Positions 25,024 to 36,932 of a stretch of 64,000 bases of DNA are shown here, in pieces. The stretch lies in NCBI GenBank assembly GCA_963680875.1, contig OY804577.1, positions 105,473,906-105,537,905 on the forward strand. The letters are read 5' to 3'. Position 1 is the stretch's first letter, and each line of letters starts with the position of its first letter. The position numbers were made by a program, and so were the translations under genes. This DNA comes from Bathymodiolus brooksi (lineage: Eukaryota; Mollusca; Bivalvia; Mytilida; Modiolidae). The notes beneath the pieces were generated by a model that was not told the DNA's origin, searched no databases, and saw only the letters and a list, made by a program, of their open reading frames with translations.

Positions 25024-26448
25024 GGCATTGTATTGGATACGCTACATGTGTTTACACAATTAACTGTGCTTTATCCAATAAACCATCTTTTGGAATTGGC
25101 GTTTATATTTTTGATATTTGGTCGAATTTCTTAAATCTCCGACACCTCGTTTGAGATTGTGTGTGGTTATATGAACTAAGCCCATATTCCATAAGGTTTT
25201 CAGTTCATCCGGCACTTTGTGAATCTGCATGCAAGTTTCAACCTATATGACCCTTGAATTTGTGACCTTAACTTTTGATCAAGTGGTTCCACACAAGAAA
25301 AAGTTTCAGGCAAGAAGATCTTTCACAAAATTCCCATAGTGTCCACTGTTAAATTAAGTCAGACTGTGGTGGTAACCTTTGATTTCCGATCAGTTTTCAA
25401 TTCACACGTTTGTTAGAGAAAATTCCTACAATTCAATAATTAAATCTGTAATACATTATCTGTCAAGAGCTCTTTGTACAAACTTCCAGTAGAGTCCAAA
25501 GTTAAACTAAGTTCGACCCTGGCGGCTATCTTGGATTTCCAATCGGCATGTGATTCTCAATTTAGAAGAGGACAAGAGGAGAAAGGAAAATTCTGACGCT
25601 AGTACAAAAAAAAAAAAGAAGAAAAAAAATCAATTTATCAAACAGGTGCTAGGGACCGTATTGAACTTGCAGTGAGATGTGAGCGTTTGCTCCATGTTGA
25701 AGGCCTCACTGTGACATTGAGATGAAGAACAGCAATAAAAGCGCTGTTCTTTTGCTTTGAGTTTTGTCAAGTGCGTGTAGGGATTTCATACACCTTATCC
25801 CTTCTTTTTTATTAATTCTGACAAGAAGATCTTTGAACCAAATTCTAATAGGATCCAATGTTAAACTACATGTAAGGGGCCCGGGTGGCTGTGTATATGT
25901 TAGAAACAAATATAACATTTCACGCTTGTTAAGTTTTCAGGTCATATAAAATTCCCAAGTATTGTGTCTGAACTTTTTTACTTCTTGCCAAAATTAAGGG
26001 AGAGGTGGCGCTCGCACTCCTCGCAGCCCCTTCATATTTGCATGTCCCCTCCCCTTTTCAAGTTAAATGGCCGGTCTCCAAGTCTTAAAAAAGAAACTTA
26101 ACATGTAGTTTTGCAAGATGAGTGTACCGTTTTGTGCAGTATACCGTTTAAATTTTGCCAGATTGGTCACCGATTTAAAATGTCTTTTTATCTCGACAGT
26201 CTTTCTTATAATAATAGAAGCCATAATTTGTTGCATATTTGAATATGAATATATGTTGTTTATCTCATCGTTAGCAAGGGGTAAACTTTAAGAAAACAAT
26301 GAAAAAAATTCTCAAGGGCAAAAACTGAAATAAATACATATAATAGATAATTGAATAATTAAACAACAACGGTAATTTTGCAATTATTTCGAAGCGGCAC
26401 TAATAAGCATTCTCAAGTAACAGTACCCGGCCTACCTTACAAAATGGT
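25024..26448. other. Gene-less stretch with decayed low-copy repeats
   Basis: No convincing gene. Phrases such as AAGAAGATCTTTCACAAAAT, AAAGTTAAACTAAGTTCGAC and GGCGGCTATCTTGGATTTCC recur in degenerate form at about 25300-25390, 25470-25570 and 25815-25870. They look like the core of a decayed tandem-core element. A purine-rich tract lies at 25605-25630. Confidence 0.5.
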
Positions 26449-26468
26449 GGGGGGGGGGGGGGGGGGGG
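26449..26468. repeat. Poly-G tract (20 G)
   Basis: Uninterrupted run of 20 G, able in principle to form a G-quadruplex. Homopolymer length in the assembly may be inexact. Confidence 0.9.
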
Positions 26469-26794
26469 AGTCTTCCCGTGCCGCTAGACCCCGACCCCTG
26501 TACATACGGATTCTGATGCCAATTTTAGACCCAATCCCAAGACTTGTCTAACTAAAGCCTCTTTAAGCCCCATTTTTGGAAGAATAATCCAAGCAAAAAC
26601 ATGTATACCCCTTTTCAGCCATTTATGAATGAAAGATTAACCCATGCCAGACAAATAATCAATAATAGGACCCCGATTGTCAGACCATCACCATGTATAT
26701 AGGAAGTAATATCTCCCCACGTAACAGTCATTTTCATTTTGTCATTCGGCACAGTATAGCTGGAATATCACTGATGTGGCGTTTAGAAACAATG

Positions 26795-27062
26795 AACTTT
26801 TCTACTATCCTTTTCTACGGTTAAATGATACTTTCTCTATTTTTTTCGTTTAATTTTTGTCTTGTATTTACACAAGAAATTGTTTCGTTAAAATAGGTTT
26901 TATTTCATTTTGAATTATTCCGTTTCGTTTCGTTTCGGTCAATTTCGTTTCGATTTCGTTTCGTTTCTGTAAATTTCGTTTCGTTTCGATGCATTTCGTT
27001 TCGATTTATTTCGTTTCGTTTCGTTTCGTTTCGATTTCGTTTCGCATTTTACAGGTACCCAA
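26795..27062 (+). repeat. TTTCG pentamer element
   Basis: Reverse-complement relative of 24228-24385, more complete. It opens with GTTAAATGATACTTTCTCTA, then CCGTTTCGTTTCG pentamers, and ends TTTCGCATTTTACAGGTACCC. A third copy lies at 29036-29262. The flank just before it (26755-26795) carries a faint SINE-tail remnant, ATAGCTGGAATATCACTGAT then GTGGCGTTTAGAAAC. Confidence 0.8.
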
Positions 27063-28425
27063 TAAATACGCCTTCGTATTCAGGCATGTTGTAAAACATG
27101 GAGTGGAGTCTGGAGTCACTTTTGGAGTCAATTTTGAAGTGGTTTTTGTTCTTTTTTTTTATTCTTTTCAAAATGGCATTTTGTTTCATTTACAAAAATA
27201 GTGATTGTAATCTTTTGCCTATTGAAGGTATTATTTGACGGATTGACTACATTAAAATCTATGGCTGAAATAAATAAAAAACAATTCTGAACGGATAAAT
27301 AGTAAGTCATAAATCTGTAAGAATTGTTTACTGCTTTGCAAATGATGGTAACCTAATCGTCTCGCCAATGATTAAAACAGAAATTATTGGCTTTGGTCAG
27401 AAAATAAATAGAGCAGTTAAACTGGTGGAACTGTCAGATACATTAACACAAAATCGGCGTCGGAGGCATGGACGGTGTAGAGAGGGGGGGGGGGGGGGTG
27501 TGTGCAAGAGTGCTTTTTTTGCCCCTCATATTTTTTAAGCCCATATTTTTCTAAATAAACTAATGATGAAACACTGAAAACAAATTTTAAGTTTATTGAC
27601 CCCCCCCCCCCCCCCCCCCCCCCCCCAAATAAAGAAGACTAAAAGTAAATCACATTTTGGTGCAGTTTCTTCATAGAGACTTTTTTTCAGTTGCTTACTC
27701 AATCTGGGTTAGGCGATTGGCATCTGCCTATCTGCTATCAGAACCCACCATTTTCCTGGGAAAATGTCTCTACCAAGTCAGGAATGTGTTGTTTTTCAGT
27801 TGTTCCGTTGATTGAAAACTCAGATGGTTGAGTTTCTTATCGGTTTTGTCTGTTTTTGTGGACTTTCCCTTTTGAATGCGCCTTGGAGTACGGTACCATT
27901 GTTATTACCTTTATTCGGTAGTGTGCCAACAAATCTGGCGTAATGTCTTGCCGTTGTTCTTTCCGAGATATACAGGGGTCAAAAAGACCCAACACTATAA
28001 ACATTTTATTTCAAATCCTATTGTTCTATTTTGAAGAACTAAGGAAAAAAAACAACAGCAACATAACAGGACGTACAGTGAGCGCTCTCCTTACAGAAGA
28101 ACTTCTGGAAAAAATAATGCTTGCAAAAACTAAACATAAGAAACTCTGGGGGTTTTATTGAAATCCATTCTGTTGTTTAGGAAGAGTTATGGATAACGCA
28201 ACAGTATCCTCTCTCTATTGTATAGCCTTGTATGACAATTACATAGCCTTAAATGACAAAATCCAAAAGTGAAGAAATTTTAGCAAGAACTGTTAAAATG
28301 GGAAAACAAAAATAGAAGGTGCACAATGCCATTTGGTACTAAAGAATTCATGAAATTAATGAACCTTGCCATATGGTATTAAAGATTTCCTGTAAGATTC
28401 ATTCAATTCCATCAAGTTGTTAAGG
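27063..28425. other. Gene-less stretch with G and C homopolymers
   Basis: Contains a 15-G run at 27484-27498 and a 27-C run at 27600-27626. A 72-codon frame at 27943 has no recognisable feature. Confidence 0.55.
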
Positions 28426-28429
28426 AGGA

Positions 28430-28800
28430 ATTGCATAGGCAGTGAGGGAAACACTCATGGACAAACGGACATATACTATATACCCCCCTCCCGCTGGATA
28501 GCGGGGGTATAAAAAAATATGTGCCGTATCAAATTTTATCAATACCGGAAAAATTTTTGGAGGGGGGATGATTTGGGGGGGGGTTTTTATATGAAAAGGG
28601 ATCAAAGGGGAAAAGGGTACTTTTACAAGATATGTAGATTTTTTTTTAATTTCTAAAGTTAATTTTTGATAGGATTTGTATACCTCCGCCAAAAAAAGAT
28701 TGGGGTATATAGGACTTCTGCTGTCCGTTCGTTCGTTTGTCCGTCCGGTCGTCACACTTTTTCGTCTCTCCGACACACTTTTAAATTTTGCTCGGACGGG
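28430..28800. mobile_element. Decayed hairpin-containing element with TCCGTTCG microsatellite
   Basis: ATACCCCCCTCCCGCTGGAT runs into AGCGGGGGTAT, a stem with 8-bp outer arms. A related ATACCTCCGCC...GGGGTATATAG sits near 28680. It is followed by an irregular tetranucleotide (TGTCCGTTCGTTCGTTTGTC). A 118-codon minus-strand frame across it is composition-driven and not called as a gene. Element class is unclear. Confidence 0.45.
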
Positions 28801-29035
28801 GGTATTTATTAGTGAACTTTAACTACTGCACTTCTGTTATTTTAATTCCTCTACTTTCAACAGACTTGACTTGCTCTTATGGTTCCCAAATATAAAAGAA
28901 GCCACTAAGTGAAAAGGACAGACTCCCGCTGAATAAATGCATAGTATTCTTGTTCAATGGTGATCAAGTCATGTCCTCTCCTGATGAAAGACAGACATGT
29001 GTGGGAAGTAGTCTAGCATCGTAATTGTGAAAATA

Positions 29036-29262
29036 GGTTTGATTTCTTTTAGGCCCCTATTATTTTTTCTTCCATTTTCTATTTCGTTTTGTTTTCGTTG
29101 ATTTCGTTTTGCTTTCGTTGGTTTCGTTTTATTTCGTTTTCATTTCGTTGATTTCGTTTCGTTTCGTTTCGTTTTTGTTGATTTCGTTTCGTTTCGTTTT
29201 CGTTGATTTCATTTCGTTTCGTTTCGTTTCGTTTCTATTTCGTTTCGCACTTTATAGGTGCC
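29036..29262 (+). repeat. TTTCG pentamer element, third copy
   Basis: Starts near AAAATAGGTTTGATTTC, matching 26890 onward, then long (TTTCG)n with GTTGATTTCG interruptions, ending TTTCGCACTTTATAGGTGCC. It confirms a dispersed family with a conserved right end. Confidence 0.75.
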
Positions 29263-29270
29263 CCGGTAAT

Positions 29271-29330
29271 AAGCGAGTGAGTGATTGTTTTTAACACCAA
29301 CTCAGCAAATGTTAATATTAAATGAAATGC
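29271..29330 (-). mobile_element. SINE 3'-tail fragment
   Basis: GTGAGTGATTGTTTTTAACA then CCAACTCAGCAAA matches the minus-strand tail end of the second SINE family at 54069. Confidence 0.55.
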
Positions 29331-29336
29331 TGATGA

Positions 29337-29850
29337 CCCAGCTAGCACACTACGTATTCACAACGTTGCAGTTTGGTTGCTGTTTGGTCAGGTCCCTTTC
29401 TTACGTGAAATTTACGTTGCCACAACGTATTTTAGATACGTGATATGCAAGTCGTTGTGACAACGTATTTTCCAACGTTTTTGTTACGTACGGATATGGT
29501 CTTGATGCTAACGTAAAAGCTCAAGCGTAATTTTTACGTCCTGGTATATTCAGAATACGTTATATGCAAGACGTTGTGACAACGTACTTTTCAACGTTTT
29601 TGTTACGTACGGATATGGTCTTGATGCTAACGTAAAAACTCAAACGTAATTATTACGTCCTGGTAACGTATTCAAAATACGTTATATGCAAGTCGTTGTG
29701 ACACTGTAGTTTGAACGTTTTTGTTACGTACGGATATGGTCTTGATGTTAACGTAAAAGCTCAAACGTAATTTTTACGTCCTGGTAACGAATTTCAGAAT
29801 ACGTTATACGTATTTCAGAATACGTTATATGCAAGTCGTTGTCAGACAAC
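29337..29850. repeat. ACGT-rich tandem repeat, period about 120 bp
   Basis: GTTACGTACGGATATGGTCT recurs at 29483, 29602 and 29723 (periods of 119 and 121 bp). Units are dense in TACGT/ACGTTGT palindromic words such as GTTGTGACAAC. The left edge CAGCTAGCACACTACGTATT is similar in style to the ends of the inverted-repeat element at 36000-36546, so this may be the tandem core of a related DNA element. Confidence 0.7.
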
Positions 29851-29864
29851 ATACAGCTCAATCA

Positions 29865-30545
29865 TTAAGGTATTTCCCTGGAAAAGGATCTGTGAATTGT
29901 TCAAACTGGAAGGTATTCCCTAGACATGACTTTGAATTTGATAGTAGTTGATTTCCTGATTCCAATAATGCATGGTTGATAGGGACTTTTTGCATTTAAA
30001 TTCCAGGTTCATCAGTAAAAAATGTGACAGTTGTGTCGAATCGGTGGCCTCTTGATCGTTAATCGTTCTTCTTTCTACTGAACTTAGTAGAACGTGATGT
30101 ATAAGGCAATATTTACAAATGTATCTCCAAGATTTAATTACTTGCAATAAAATTACCATATCCAAAAATTAGAAGTACTTTTCCTCATAAATATTCGTCA
30201 TATTTGAATTAGATTTTGATCACTGCAGTTTCAAGCTGGGTGGATCGTTTATCAGATTTGTCAAATAATAGCATACAATGCAGAAATTCAGTGTGTCCGT
30301 CAACGATTCGATAATAAAAAGTTATTGCTATTTCCAGAGTTTGAATTTGCTACCAAAATTCAAATCATTTTGGTGACTTGTGACAATTTTAGCAATTTCT
30401 TTGATGTCCCGAACATACAAAAACCTCGAGTTTAGAAGCTAGAAATATAAGGTTAGTCGATAGAATTATACTGTGACGCCAATTTCATTGTTAAATTTTG
30501 TGTCCAACTCCCTCAGTCATTGGCCTCAATTTCATGTATTGCAGA
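29865..30545. other. Gene-less AT-rich stretch
   Basis: No repeat, RNA gene or convincing coding frame seen. Frames of 60-80 codons have no recognisable motif. Confidence 0.45.
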
Positions 30546-30550
30546 CATTT

Positions 30551-31339
30551 TTTAGCTCACCTGGTCCAAAGGGGCCATGTGAGCTATTGCCATCACTTGG
30601 CGTCCGTCGTACCTCGTAAAATTTTTCAAAGATCTTCTCCTCTGAAACTACTAGACCAATTGGAACCAAACTTGGTCTGAATCATTGACATTTATGTTTT
30701 TTACAGCAATGTTGATAACTTACATTAAAGGGGGAACCCCTGTCCAAATTATTTTGGAGAGGGGGTCTACAATGACGAGGGCTACATTTGTTATTTTTTG
30801 ACCGAAGACGAAGTTGGCAAGTTTTATTGACTGATGTTATTATGGTGTCAAGCCACTAATTAATTTCTTTAAGGTTTTCTACTAAATTTGTGTTTTTTCG
30901 AGCCTACCTGGTCATTTTATCTTAAGATTAACCTTTCCAAGACCATATATTTTCTGAAACGTACATGATTCCTTTACGTTCTGTCAAAATATCAGGGCAT
31001 GTTTAAAATCTTGTGCAGTGAAATGCCATGCTACGGAAAACACCTACTCTAAAAATAGCTCGGTCATCCCCAAGAAATTCAGTATTTATAGGTCATGCAT
31101 CAAATCCTCCATAGAGGTATTAAAATACAACTAAATCCATCAAATTTGGGCTCAAAATAATCCCTATTTATTTAACTTCAATTATCAATTTTAATTACTT
31201 CATTCCATTCAGTAGTTTTCACAATACTACAAAGTGAAAGGAACCTTTTTCTTGAAAAGGGACTACTTTCGTGATTGGTGAATTAGTGGTTTGAAACCTA
31301 AAACCCAGGTGAGCTATACAGGCTCCTGGGAGCCTCTAG
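30551..31339 (+). mobile_element. Helentron-like non-autonomous element
   Basis: The left end is TTTTTTAGCTCACCTGG, followed by CCATGTGAGCTATTGCCATC and ACTTGGCGTCCGTCG. The right end is CCCAGGTGAGCTA, then the hairpin AGGCTCctggGAGCCT, then CTAG followed by T. A subterminal inverted repeat (TAGCTCACCTGG/CCCAGGTGAGCTA) plus a 3' hairpin and CTRR end fits published descriptions of Helitron/Helentron non-autonomous elements such as bivalve pearl (from memory). No Rep/helicase sequence is present. Confidence 0.7.
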
Positions 31340-31344
31340 TTACA

Positions 31345-32022
31345 TAGACTCTTAAGATCAGATAAAGGTTAGATGCATCCGATTTTCATTTTGTCCACGA
31401 ACCTCGAACATTTAATTTTTATTTCATTTATTAATTCAGCTTGATTTAAGCGAAAGGTATCATTTTCAAGTTCAGAAAATAACATGCATGCAATTAGAAA
31501 TTATATCTTTAATCAAATAATGTAAATCATATGAAAATTGCAGACTTCCTCATGATGTCCCCATCTTAGATATGCAATTTTTCAAATGGCACCTCATTTC
31601 TGGATATACTTAGGAGGCAGCCCTGGGGCAGTAGCCTCTTTTTTTTTATTGTTAAGACAGTATGATGATATATATATAAGAACTTAAATTTCTTCATTAT
31701 AATTTCAGAGCTGGTTCATTTCTGTAAAAGTGGTAAACAAGTACAATTGGATTTGAGGTTATACAAATGTAGCTGTTATACATGTACATGTAGGCACATA
31801 ACTGACCCTGTGACTTTTCAACATACATGTAGCAAACCAGTCGAAATAATTCCTGCCCCATGGCAATGTAAATATTGGAAGCCACAGATGGCACCTGCTT
31901 CATGTCCTGTAATATCAGACCGATCAACACATAGCTATAGCTAGACAACAGCAAATTTCACCATCATCTAATTAGAGGTAATCAATTTCATGTTCTTCTA
32001 GCTACATGTATTGGCCAGACAA
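31345..32022. other. Gene-less AT-rich stretch
   Basis: No feature supported. Short frames on both strands near 31700-31950 lack motifs. Confidence 0.4.
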
Positions 32023-32023
32023 G

Positions 32024-32205
32024 TCAACAACATTATATTTTACTATCAACTAATCTAGTCCTGAGACAATTTTATAGGGATTAAACTCTATCAGATCACG
32101 AAAGCTACCATGATACAACAACATTATATTTTACTATCAACTAATCTAGTCCTGAGACAATTTTATAGGGATTAAACTCTATCAGATCACGAAAGCTACC
32201 ATGAT
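32024..32205. repeat. Tandem duplication of 91 bp
   Basis: CAACAACATTATATTTTACT at 32025 recurs at 32116. Both copies continue identically to CTACCATGAT. An exact two-copy tandem duplication in otherwise plain DNA. Confidence 0.9.
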
Positions 32206-33690
32206 GAACCAGAAATTAGACTTCATGCACAAAGGACATATAGATATATATATAAAACTAATGAAAGTAAGTTAATGATACATGTATACATAATACACTT
32301 ATACCAATAGAGCTCATCCCATATTTACAGTGTGTGGCTATTACAGAAACAAAGGGTTCTTTAGATGAACTTGTTACATTTAATTACATGTACATTGTAT
32401 ATACAATCTACTTCAAATACAGAACATTTCTTAAGAAGAGATTTATGTTAGATATCATGAGTTACAGTTGACTATACAATCAAAATAAACAAAGTTTAAA
32501 AAGGTCAAACTATCTGATAGAGATCCCACCCCAAAGACAAATTAACTGTACCTGTAATGAAATTTTGAGAAATCAATTAATAAGGAATATAGTTATGTAA
32601 AAACAAATGCACAAAAAATGCCTAAAATTCCCAAGAGTAAATAATTATAATATGATCCTTTGTACGAGCTTTGTAACTTGGACTTAATTTTTTGGTTCAT
32701 TTCTTCTTTTCTTTTTAAAGTTTTCTATATTAAGTGTAGAAATAATAAAAGTATAATAAATGAAGATAATATTGGTCAGGAGAGAAGTACTGGGCATGGG
32801 TAATGCTATTTAATTAGATCACACCACCGATTGATCGATATAAATCTCCTCCCCACTGATTGCTTATATGTGCTTTTGTAATTTTCGTAATTTCTCATTA
32901 ATGAAATTAGATCATGAAAAACATTTTACGGAATATGTTTATATCAACAACAAATATCAAAAACTGCAAGATAAGTGCTGTCTTAAATCAATTTTTAATC
33001 TAGAGATATAAGTTTCTTGCGTATTAAGTGTAAGTTCCTCTCCGAGTCTAATGTTTTACATACTGTAAATGCTTCTTCTAAAATTAAGTTTTAATTTTGA
33101 TAATATTGTAGTCTTGCAATAGATCTAAATGTTTGAACTGCACTTATTTGTACTATATCTCTTCTAATTCTCCTCTGTTCCCATGGTGTTTTTTTTTTTT
33201 ATATACATAAATGGATATTTTCTAGATTTGTCCTGTCAATAAAATTTAACGTATATGTTTGGTCACTGTTTTGGGATTTCTTTCTTTAGCTCTGTAATAC
33301 ATATCCATGCAATATATTTCTGAGTTATAATCAATTAATTATATATTTTACAATGTGTCTTCACTTACAGTCGCAAATATCTGTTTACCTACATGTAGCT
33401 AATTTCAAGCTTCTGATCATGATCAAAATAGTTACTTAAAATACTTTCACCCCTAAAGTTGTTCGACTTAGCTGAAAATATTAATATCATATTATTTTTT
33501 TCAGAACAATCCACCAATGAAGGGAGCTTTCCAGATGCTTGATGGAAGCAAAAAAAAATATAGTTGAAAGAAACCTTTCATTGTTCATTTAACTTTGTTG
33601 TTTTTTATATCTTGCATTTTTTTGCTGACCAAATGTTAGAATTTGTATGTGGTTTTTAGTATCAGTAATAGACAGTATGGTTGAGATAAT
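32206..33690. other. Gene-less AT-rich stretch
   Basis: About 1.5 kb without a coding frame, tandem repeat or transposon terminus that I can identify. Confidence 0.45.
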
Positions 33691-33699
33691 GTGGGTTAG

Positions 33700-33805
33700 A
33701 GTTAATTATAAGGTTATGAGTGTTTAACACCACTTTCAACAATATTTCAGTTATATCGTGTTGGTCAGTTTATAATGGTAGAGGAAACTGGAGTACCCAG
33801 GATAG
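33700..33805 (-). mobile_element. SINE 3' fragment (Deu-like family)
   Basis: GTGTTTAACACCACTTTCAA then CAATATTTCAGTTATATCG is the inverse of the shared SINE tail. GAGGAAACTGGAGTACCCAG is the start of the inverted core. The tRNA head is absent. Confidence 0.7.
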
Positions 33806-33998
33806 TATTATGTAATATAATGTTGAATGAAAGTTGAATGAAAATCATGATTTGTATGCCAGTATATAAATTGAAATTTAACATTTAAAGTTACTTTAAA
33901 AAACTTAGTATTTGATTTTTTTCAGATATGATTGTGTGTATTTATATGAGTTTCTTGTTTTTCTTATTGGATTTATCTTGTTAAATGCATATTTAATA

Positions 33999-34265
33999 GA
34001 TAGAGTTAGGGTTATGCCATGTGGTGTTTAACACCACTTTCGACGATATTTAATTTATATCATGGCTGTCAGTTTCATTGGTTGAGGAAGCTGGAGTACC
34101 CAGAGAAAATCACTGACCTGCCCTAGGTCACTGACAAACTTTATCACAGAATGTTGTATCAAGTACACCTCGTCTAAGTGGATTCGAACTCACAACATTA
34201 GTGGTGATGTGCACTGATTGCATAGGTAGTTATAAATCCAACTACCATTCGATCACGACTGCCCC
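33999..34265 (-). mobile_element. tRNA-headed SINE with Deu-like core (head type B)
   Basis: Same head as 22347-22606, seen inverted as CTAAGTGGATTCGAACTCAC and GCATAGGTAGTTATAAATCC. The inverted core is GGAAGCTGGAGTACCCAGAG and the inverted tail is GTGTTTAACACCACTTTCGA. It is flanked by an 11-bp duplication CATATTTAATA at 33988-33998 and 34266-34276. Confidence 0.85.
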
Positions 34266-34276
34266 CATATTTAATA

Positions 34277-35999
34277 ATATATATTTTTTCTTCTAGAAAG
34301 AAAGAAAAATTAGGGATGTATTTTTTCTCTGTAAGGGATGTGATATATTGGTTTTTATATTTTTATTTTGAATTGCTATAAAGCTTAAAAGATTATTGTT
34401 CTTTGTTATATTTTTATATACAATTAACAAGAATATTTTGGGGTTACATCTTTCTCAGATTGGGATGTGTACACTGGTAGATCTTACTATGAAACTAATA
34501 AAGCTTACGCTTCAGGGCCCCTTATATCCCGGAAACAACCTACTTAATGAACTAACTTTTCAACAAAATTAATGGAGTTTTTTTTAAGTCTTTGTTATTA
34601 AAATAAGGCTATTTTAGTAATAGAATCATAAGTCAATGGGTTAATGTACTTAATATTGACCTTAGAATATGCTCCAATTCCAATTTCATATGGCCTCAAA
34701 ATGTCCCTGTAATTAGTAAAATTTCCAAATTTGGGGGGTTGGAGCACCCGAATCCCAAGCTGTATGGGCTCCTTGACGTAGCCAGAATCTATTCATAGCC
34801 TACATTTTGGCAGTTGGATCCTCGAATTCTTCGTTGGTGCACAGCTTAATAGTTTGACAGCTCAGTCCTTATGTTAGAACCAATCGGAACCACAAACAGA
34901 CATGAATTCTTAATTCAGGCTGCACTCCTCTGGCTTGTGCATTCAAACACCAAAAATCAAGATTATCACCTCTTTATCCTAATGACCTTCCTCTCTAGTA
35001 ATTTAGAGAATAAACAAATTCTTTTTTCTTTGCATTGATGTTGGGTGGTGTGATCTTGGTTCCTACAAATGTTTCTTCGTTTTTGGTAATTTTCGATTAT
35101 ATCTTTTTTAGTGTTTTAATGTTAAACTAAAGAATAGATGTATAGGTCAAGTTGTTCTTATGAGTTTGGTCCATAGTTAGCAGGGTGATATTTTTATATG
35201 TATACATGTATTTCTGCTGTTTCCTTAGTCAGCAACTAGTGCTTCAGTTCCCATATTTATTGAGATATTTCTGTTTTCTAGCATAAAATGCTTATAACCC
35301 AGTACAGCAATTTTAATAAAAATCTGAGAAATAGTGGTTAAATTAAAAACAAACAATTATCAGAATCTCCCATATGGAACAACACCATTGAAGAAGATAC
35401 CATCCGTTAGTCAGACCTCTTTGCTGGTGGGAAAGGGATCAATGTTTGGCCCATTGTCAAGGACTCCACCCCAACACCCTGTTCATGGCCCTTTTGACCT
35501 TGTTGGTTATTCTTGCTGGCTGCAAAAGGGCCCACATAATAGTTCAGGGACCTTAAAATGTAGGTCCTCCACTGGATGTGTACCTATTCATTACTTCTAG
35601 AGATGTTATCTATATACATTGTCTGTACATCTTTAATTTTGTCAAATGCAACTTTCACAAGATAAAGATTTTTAGTACATTTATTTTACATGTTTTTTAA
35701 TCTGATATATTTATTATTACATGTACCTGACATATTTGTATAATAATTACATCTAAACATTTTGGCATCTTTAAAATAGATTATGATGGGATGAGTCTGA
35801 GAGTAGAAAGAGTGTTTCATCATCTGTAAAACTTGCAATAATTTGGATTAATAAATGTTTAGAATTTTATATTTTATTAGTTAACTCAAAAAAATTAAGA
35901 ACATCATAAAAGGTCCTTAAATACACAAAAAATAATGTACATCTTTGTAGTTGGTACCGGTAGTTGCATGGTGTAACGGTCTTAATGTGATTATAGTTG
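34277..35999. other. Gene-less stretch
   Basis: No convincing gene. An 88-codon plus-strand frame at 35334-35600 is mildly GC-richer than its surroundings, but I recognise no domain and see no clear splice sites. It is left as chance or a possible decayed exon. Confidence 0.4.
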
Positions 36000-36546
36000 C
36001 CCTACTATCCAAATTACGTTGTCACAATGCTTTGACAACGTAATTTGGCTATACAAGTCCTTTTAGGGTTGTACATTTTTTGTAGTTGTATAACTATATA
36101 GAGATGGTTGTAGTTGCGTCGTCTAAAGGTCTTTAGGTGGTCGTAGTTACATTGTATAAAGGTCCCTAGGTGGTTGTAGTTACGTTGTCTAAAGGTGCCT
36201 ATGTGGTTGTAATTACGTCATGTAAAGGTCCTTTGGTGGTTGTGCTTACGTCGTATAAAGGTCCTATGATAGTTGGTAGTTACGTTGTGTAAACGTCCTT
36301 AATTAGTTGTATTTACCTCGTATTAAGGTCCTGTGATGGTTGGTGGTTACGTTGTGTAAACGTCCTTACATGGTCATGGTTGTCGTTTGGTTGTAGAAAG
36401 GTCTTTTACTACGTAGTACCACAACGTGGTAGTTACGCTTAGGGGAGTCTACAAATCGGCGTAGTTAAAACGTAAAATGCTTACGTTGTAACAACGAAAA
36501 AGTTACGTTGTCACTACGTTTTGACAACGTAATGTGGCTAGTAGGG
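36000..36546. mobile_element. MITE-like element with palindromic inverted-repeat ends and tandem core
   Basis: The left end CCCTACTATCCAAATTACGT is followed by a perfect 16-bp stem (CCAAATTACGTTGTCA / TGACAACGTAATTTGG, 8-nt loop). The right end, read inverted, is CCCTACTAGCCACATTACGT with a similar stem, so each terminus is a foldback. The interior holds degenerate units of about 55 bp around GGTTGTAGTTACGTTGT and TAAAGGTCCTT. No target-site duplication was recognised. Confidence 0.75.
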
Positions 36547-36549
36547 GAG

Positions 36550-36720
36550 GTTTAGACCAACACGCTTAGTAAATAGTTGGATTTTTATAGTGCTAGCTCG
36601 ATGAAACAACAGTCCGCGGGTAAACATGTCGCCCCATTCGGACACATTATATTGATTCCGAGCCAAGCAGTCTTTGCTTTCTTTCTCCTTAATTATTTTC
36701 TACCTCTTCAAGTTCACTCC
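36550..36720 (-). mobile_element. Partial SINE, second family
   Basis: TAGACCAACACGCTTAG, GATTTTTATAGTGCTAGCTC and ATGTCGCCCCATTCGGACAC match the body of the minus-strand SINE copies at 41690 and 54069. The head and tail are missing. It abuts the inverted-repeat element ending at 36546. Confidence 0.7.
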
Positions 36721-36932
36721 TCCGAAAATATTATTTTTCTTAACTAGAATAATGTAATATAAATAAGACTAAGCACAGTGCATGGTTGTGTGTTCGTTAC
36801 AAGATCGCATATAAACATAATATTAAAATAATAAATTCATTCAGTCTTTCATTTCTACCCCTAAAAGAGGGTGTGAGTGGGACTAACACTTTTGTCGTAT
36901 TACGACTTGTAACGAACGTCGCATTAATCGAA

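Noticed and set aside
28420..28776. 118-codon minus-strand frame
   Set aside because: It covers low-complexity G- and T-rich sequence and hairpins and has no domain-like composition.
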